A stretch of 6,828 bases of DNA from positions 1 to 6,828 of the forward strand of contig JAUYAJ010000270.1 of assembly GCA_030693565.1 (NCBI GenBank). The letters are read 5' to 3'. This DNA is from Rubrivivax sp. (lineage in GTDB: Bacteria > Pseudomonadota > Gammaproteobacteria > Burkholderiales > Burkholderiaceae_C). The number at the start of each line of letters is the position of its first letter. The first letter of the stretch is position 1. Both the position numbers and the translations under genes were made by a program. The notes under the pieces were generated by a model, which saw nothing but the letters and a program-made list of their open reading frames with translations, searched no databases and was not told the origin of the DNA. Shown piece after piece: positions 6,454 to 6,828 of this stretch.

Positions 6454-6708
6454 ATGGCCACCCAACGACCTGCTACGAGCGCCGTCGCACCGGACGGCAC
6501 CAAGCTCCGCCAATCCCAGGCCGAGTACACCGCCGCCCGCCCGAATGCCGAACCCGGCGTCAAGCCGATGATGTCGAGCTCGAAGATGTACGTGTGCATT
6601 CGCTGCCACGCCAACTTCAAGACCGGCGACGGCAAGCCCGATCCACGCCTGCGCGGCCTGGGCAAGTGCAACACCTGCCTGGGCGCGAGCTCGGCTGCAC
6701 CGACCTGA
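6454..6708 (+). CDS. Small four-cysteine zinc-ribbon-like protein, function unknown
   Basis: An 84-residue protein with a polar, probably disordered first half (about 1-40) and a compact C-terminal part carrying two CxxC knuckles: C48-IR-C51 and C72-NT-C75, 20 residues apart. That spacing fits a zinc ribbon. The stretch between them (KTGDGKPDPRLRGLGK) is basic and glycine-rich, which could suit nucleic-acid or protein binding, but this is inference. C51 is followed by histidine, so C48-C51-H52 formally resembles a haem c site; there is no signal peptide and a second CxxC is present, so zinc is far likelier. ATG 6454 is the only start in the open frame; GGAG at 6437-6440 is 13 bases away, a long spacing, suggesting weak initiation. 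I do not recognise a named family. The gene diverges from DUF3422. Confidence 0.75.
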   Translation: MATQRPATSAVAPDGTKLRQSQAEYTAARPNAEPGVKPMMSSSKMYVCIRCHANFKTGDGKPDPRLRGLGKCNTCLGASSAAPT

Positions 6709-6721
6709 GAGGTTGAGAGGC
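6706..6721 (+). repeat. Tandem 8-bp repeat TGAGAGGY at the end of the zinc-ribbon gene
   Basis: TGAGAGGT is followed directly by TGAGAGGC. The first copy contains the TGA stop codon of the zinc-ribbon gene. Both copies are purine-rich and resemble Shine-Dalgarno cores, but no start codon follows at a suitable distance. Two copies only, so it may be chance or a small slippage duplication. Confidence 0.5.
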
Positions 6722-6747
6722 AATCCCCTGGGCCCGCGTAAGCCCCC

Positions 6748-6828
6748 AGAACAGTCTCAATCAAGGCGAAAAGCGCAGGCGGGCCGGGTGGCCCGGCGAG
6801 CATTTGTAACGCCGAGTGAGGCTGTTCT
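6748..6828 (+). other. 81-nt imperfect inverted repeat, probable structured RNA
   Basis: AGAACAGTCTCA (6748-6759) pairs with TGAGGCTGTTCT (6817-6828) over 12 bp, with one T/G position (6755/6821) that is a G-U wobble in plus-strand RNA but an A/C mismatch in minus-strand RNA. Inside it GGCG (6765-6768) pairs with CGCC (6810-6813), AAA-GC faces GC-TTT with a bulge, and GCCGGG-TGG-CCCGGC (6783-6797) forms a perfect tip. The helices nest into one rod. A separate small hairpin, CTGGG (6728-6732) with CCCAG (6745-6749), overlaps the outer stem by two bases. No T-run follows within the window. It could be a leader element of the next gene, a 3' processing or termination structure, a small RNA, or an intergenic palindromic repeat. 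It matches no riboswitch or small RNA that I recognise. Confidence 0.55.

Noticed and set aside
6583..6609. C48-IR-C51-H52 as a cytochrome c haem-binding site.
   Set aside because: The protein has no signal peptide for export and has a second CxxC at C72/C75, which fits a zinc ribbon much better.
6271..6723. N-terminal extension of the DUF3422 frame upstream of ATG 6270-6268.
   Set aside because: The family's conserved start begins right at that ATG; the extension lies opposite the zinc-ribbon gene and shows no recognisable domain.
6039..6803. A 254-codon minus-strand frame spanning the DUF3422 start, the intergenic region and the zinc-ribbon gene.
   Set aside because: It crosses two better-supported genes, starts inside the right-edge inverted repeat and has no recognisable domain.

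Overview
The window looks like chromosomal DNA from a GC-rich betaproteobacterium, most likely of the order Burkholderiales (Rubrivivax/Leptothrix-like). This is inferred from three things: strong G/C preference at third codon positions, the surE-pcm gene order with an ATGA overlap, and a DUF3422 membrane-anchored protein. No organism assignment can be proved from this window alone. I see no insertion sequence, tRNA, rRNA gene, CRISPR array or phage gene.

Layout. (1) Positions 1-797, minus strand: surE (survival-protein 5'-nucleotidase), whose stop overlaps the first codons of the next gene, probably pcm, which runs off the left edge. (2) Positions 798-883: a short divergent promoter region with a -10-like hexamer in each direction and a GC palindrome between them. 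(3) Positions 884-1861, plus strand: a zinc-free NADPH:quinone oxidoreductase of the MDR superfamily, followed by a perfect 8-bp hairpin. (4) Positions 1945-4970, plus strand: a two-component pair, a NarL/LuxR-type response regulator and then a multi-pass membrane sensor histidine kinase of the HisKA_3 type. (5) Positions 4975-6270, minus strand: a DUF3422 protein convergent with the kinase, with only 4 bp between the stop codons. (6) Positions 6454-6708, plus strand: a small four-cysteine zinc-ribbon-like protein, divergent from DUF3422. (7) Positions 6709-6828: non-coding, with a tandem octamer repeat and an 81-nt imperfect inverted repeat that reads like a folded RNA reaching the right edge.

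How the genes relate. SurE and Pcm form a known stationary-phase/repair neighbourhood in proteobacteria. The regulator and kinase are almost certainly cognate partners, but the stimulus and target genes cannot be read from the sequence. The quinone reductase, DUF3422 protein and zinc-ribbon protein show no clear functional link to the pair.

The two least ordinary signals are the regulator-kinase junction and the right-edge structure. At the junction, a well-placed start codon in the kinase frame is followed seven codons later by an in-frame TGA. At the right edge, the arms pair perfectly as plus-strand RNA only if one G-U wobble is allowed.
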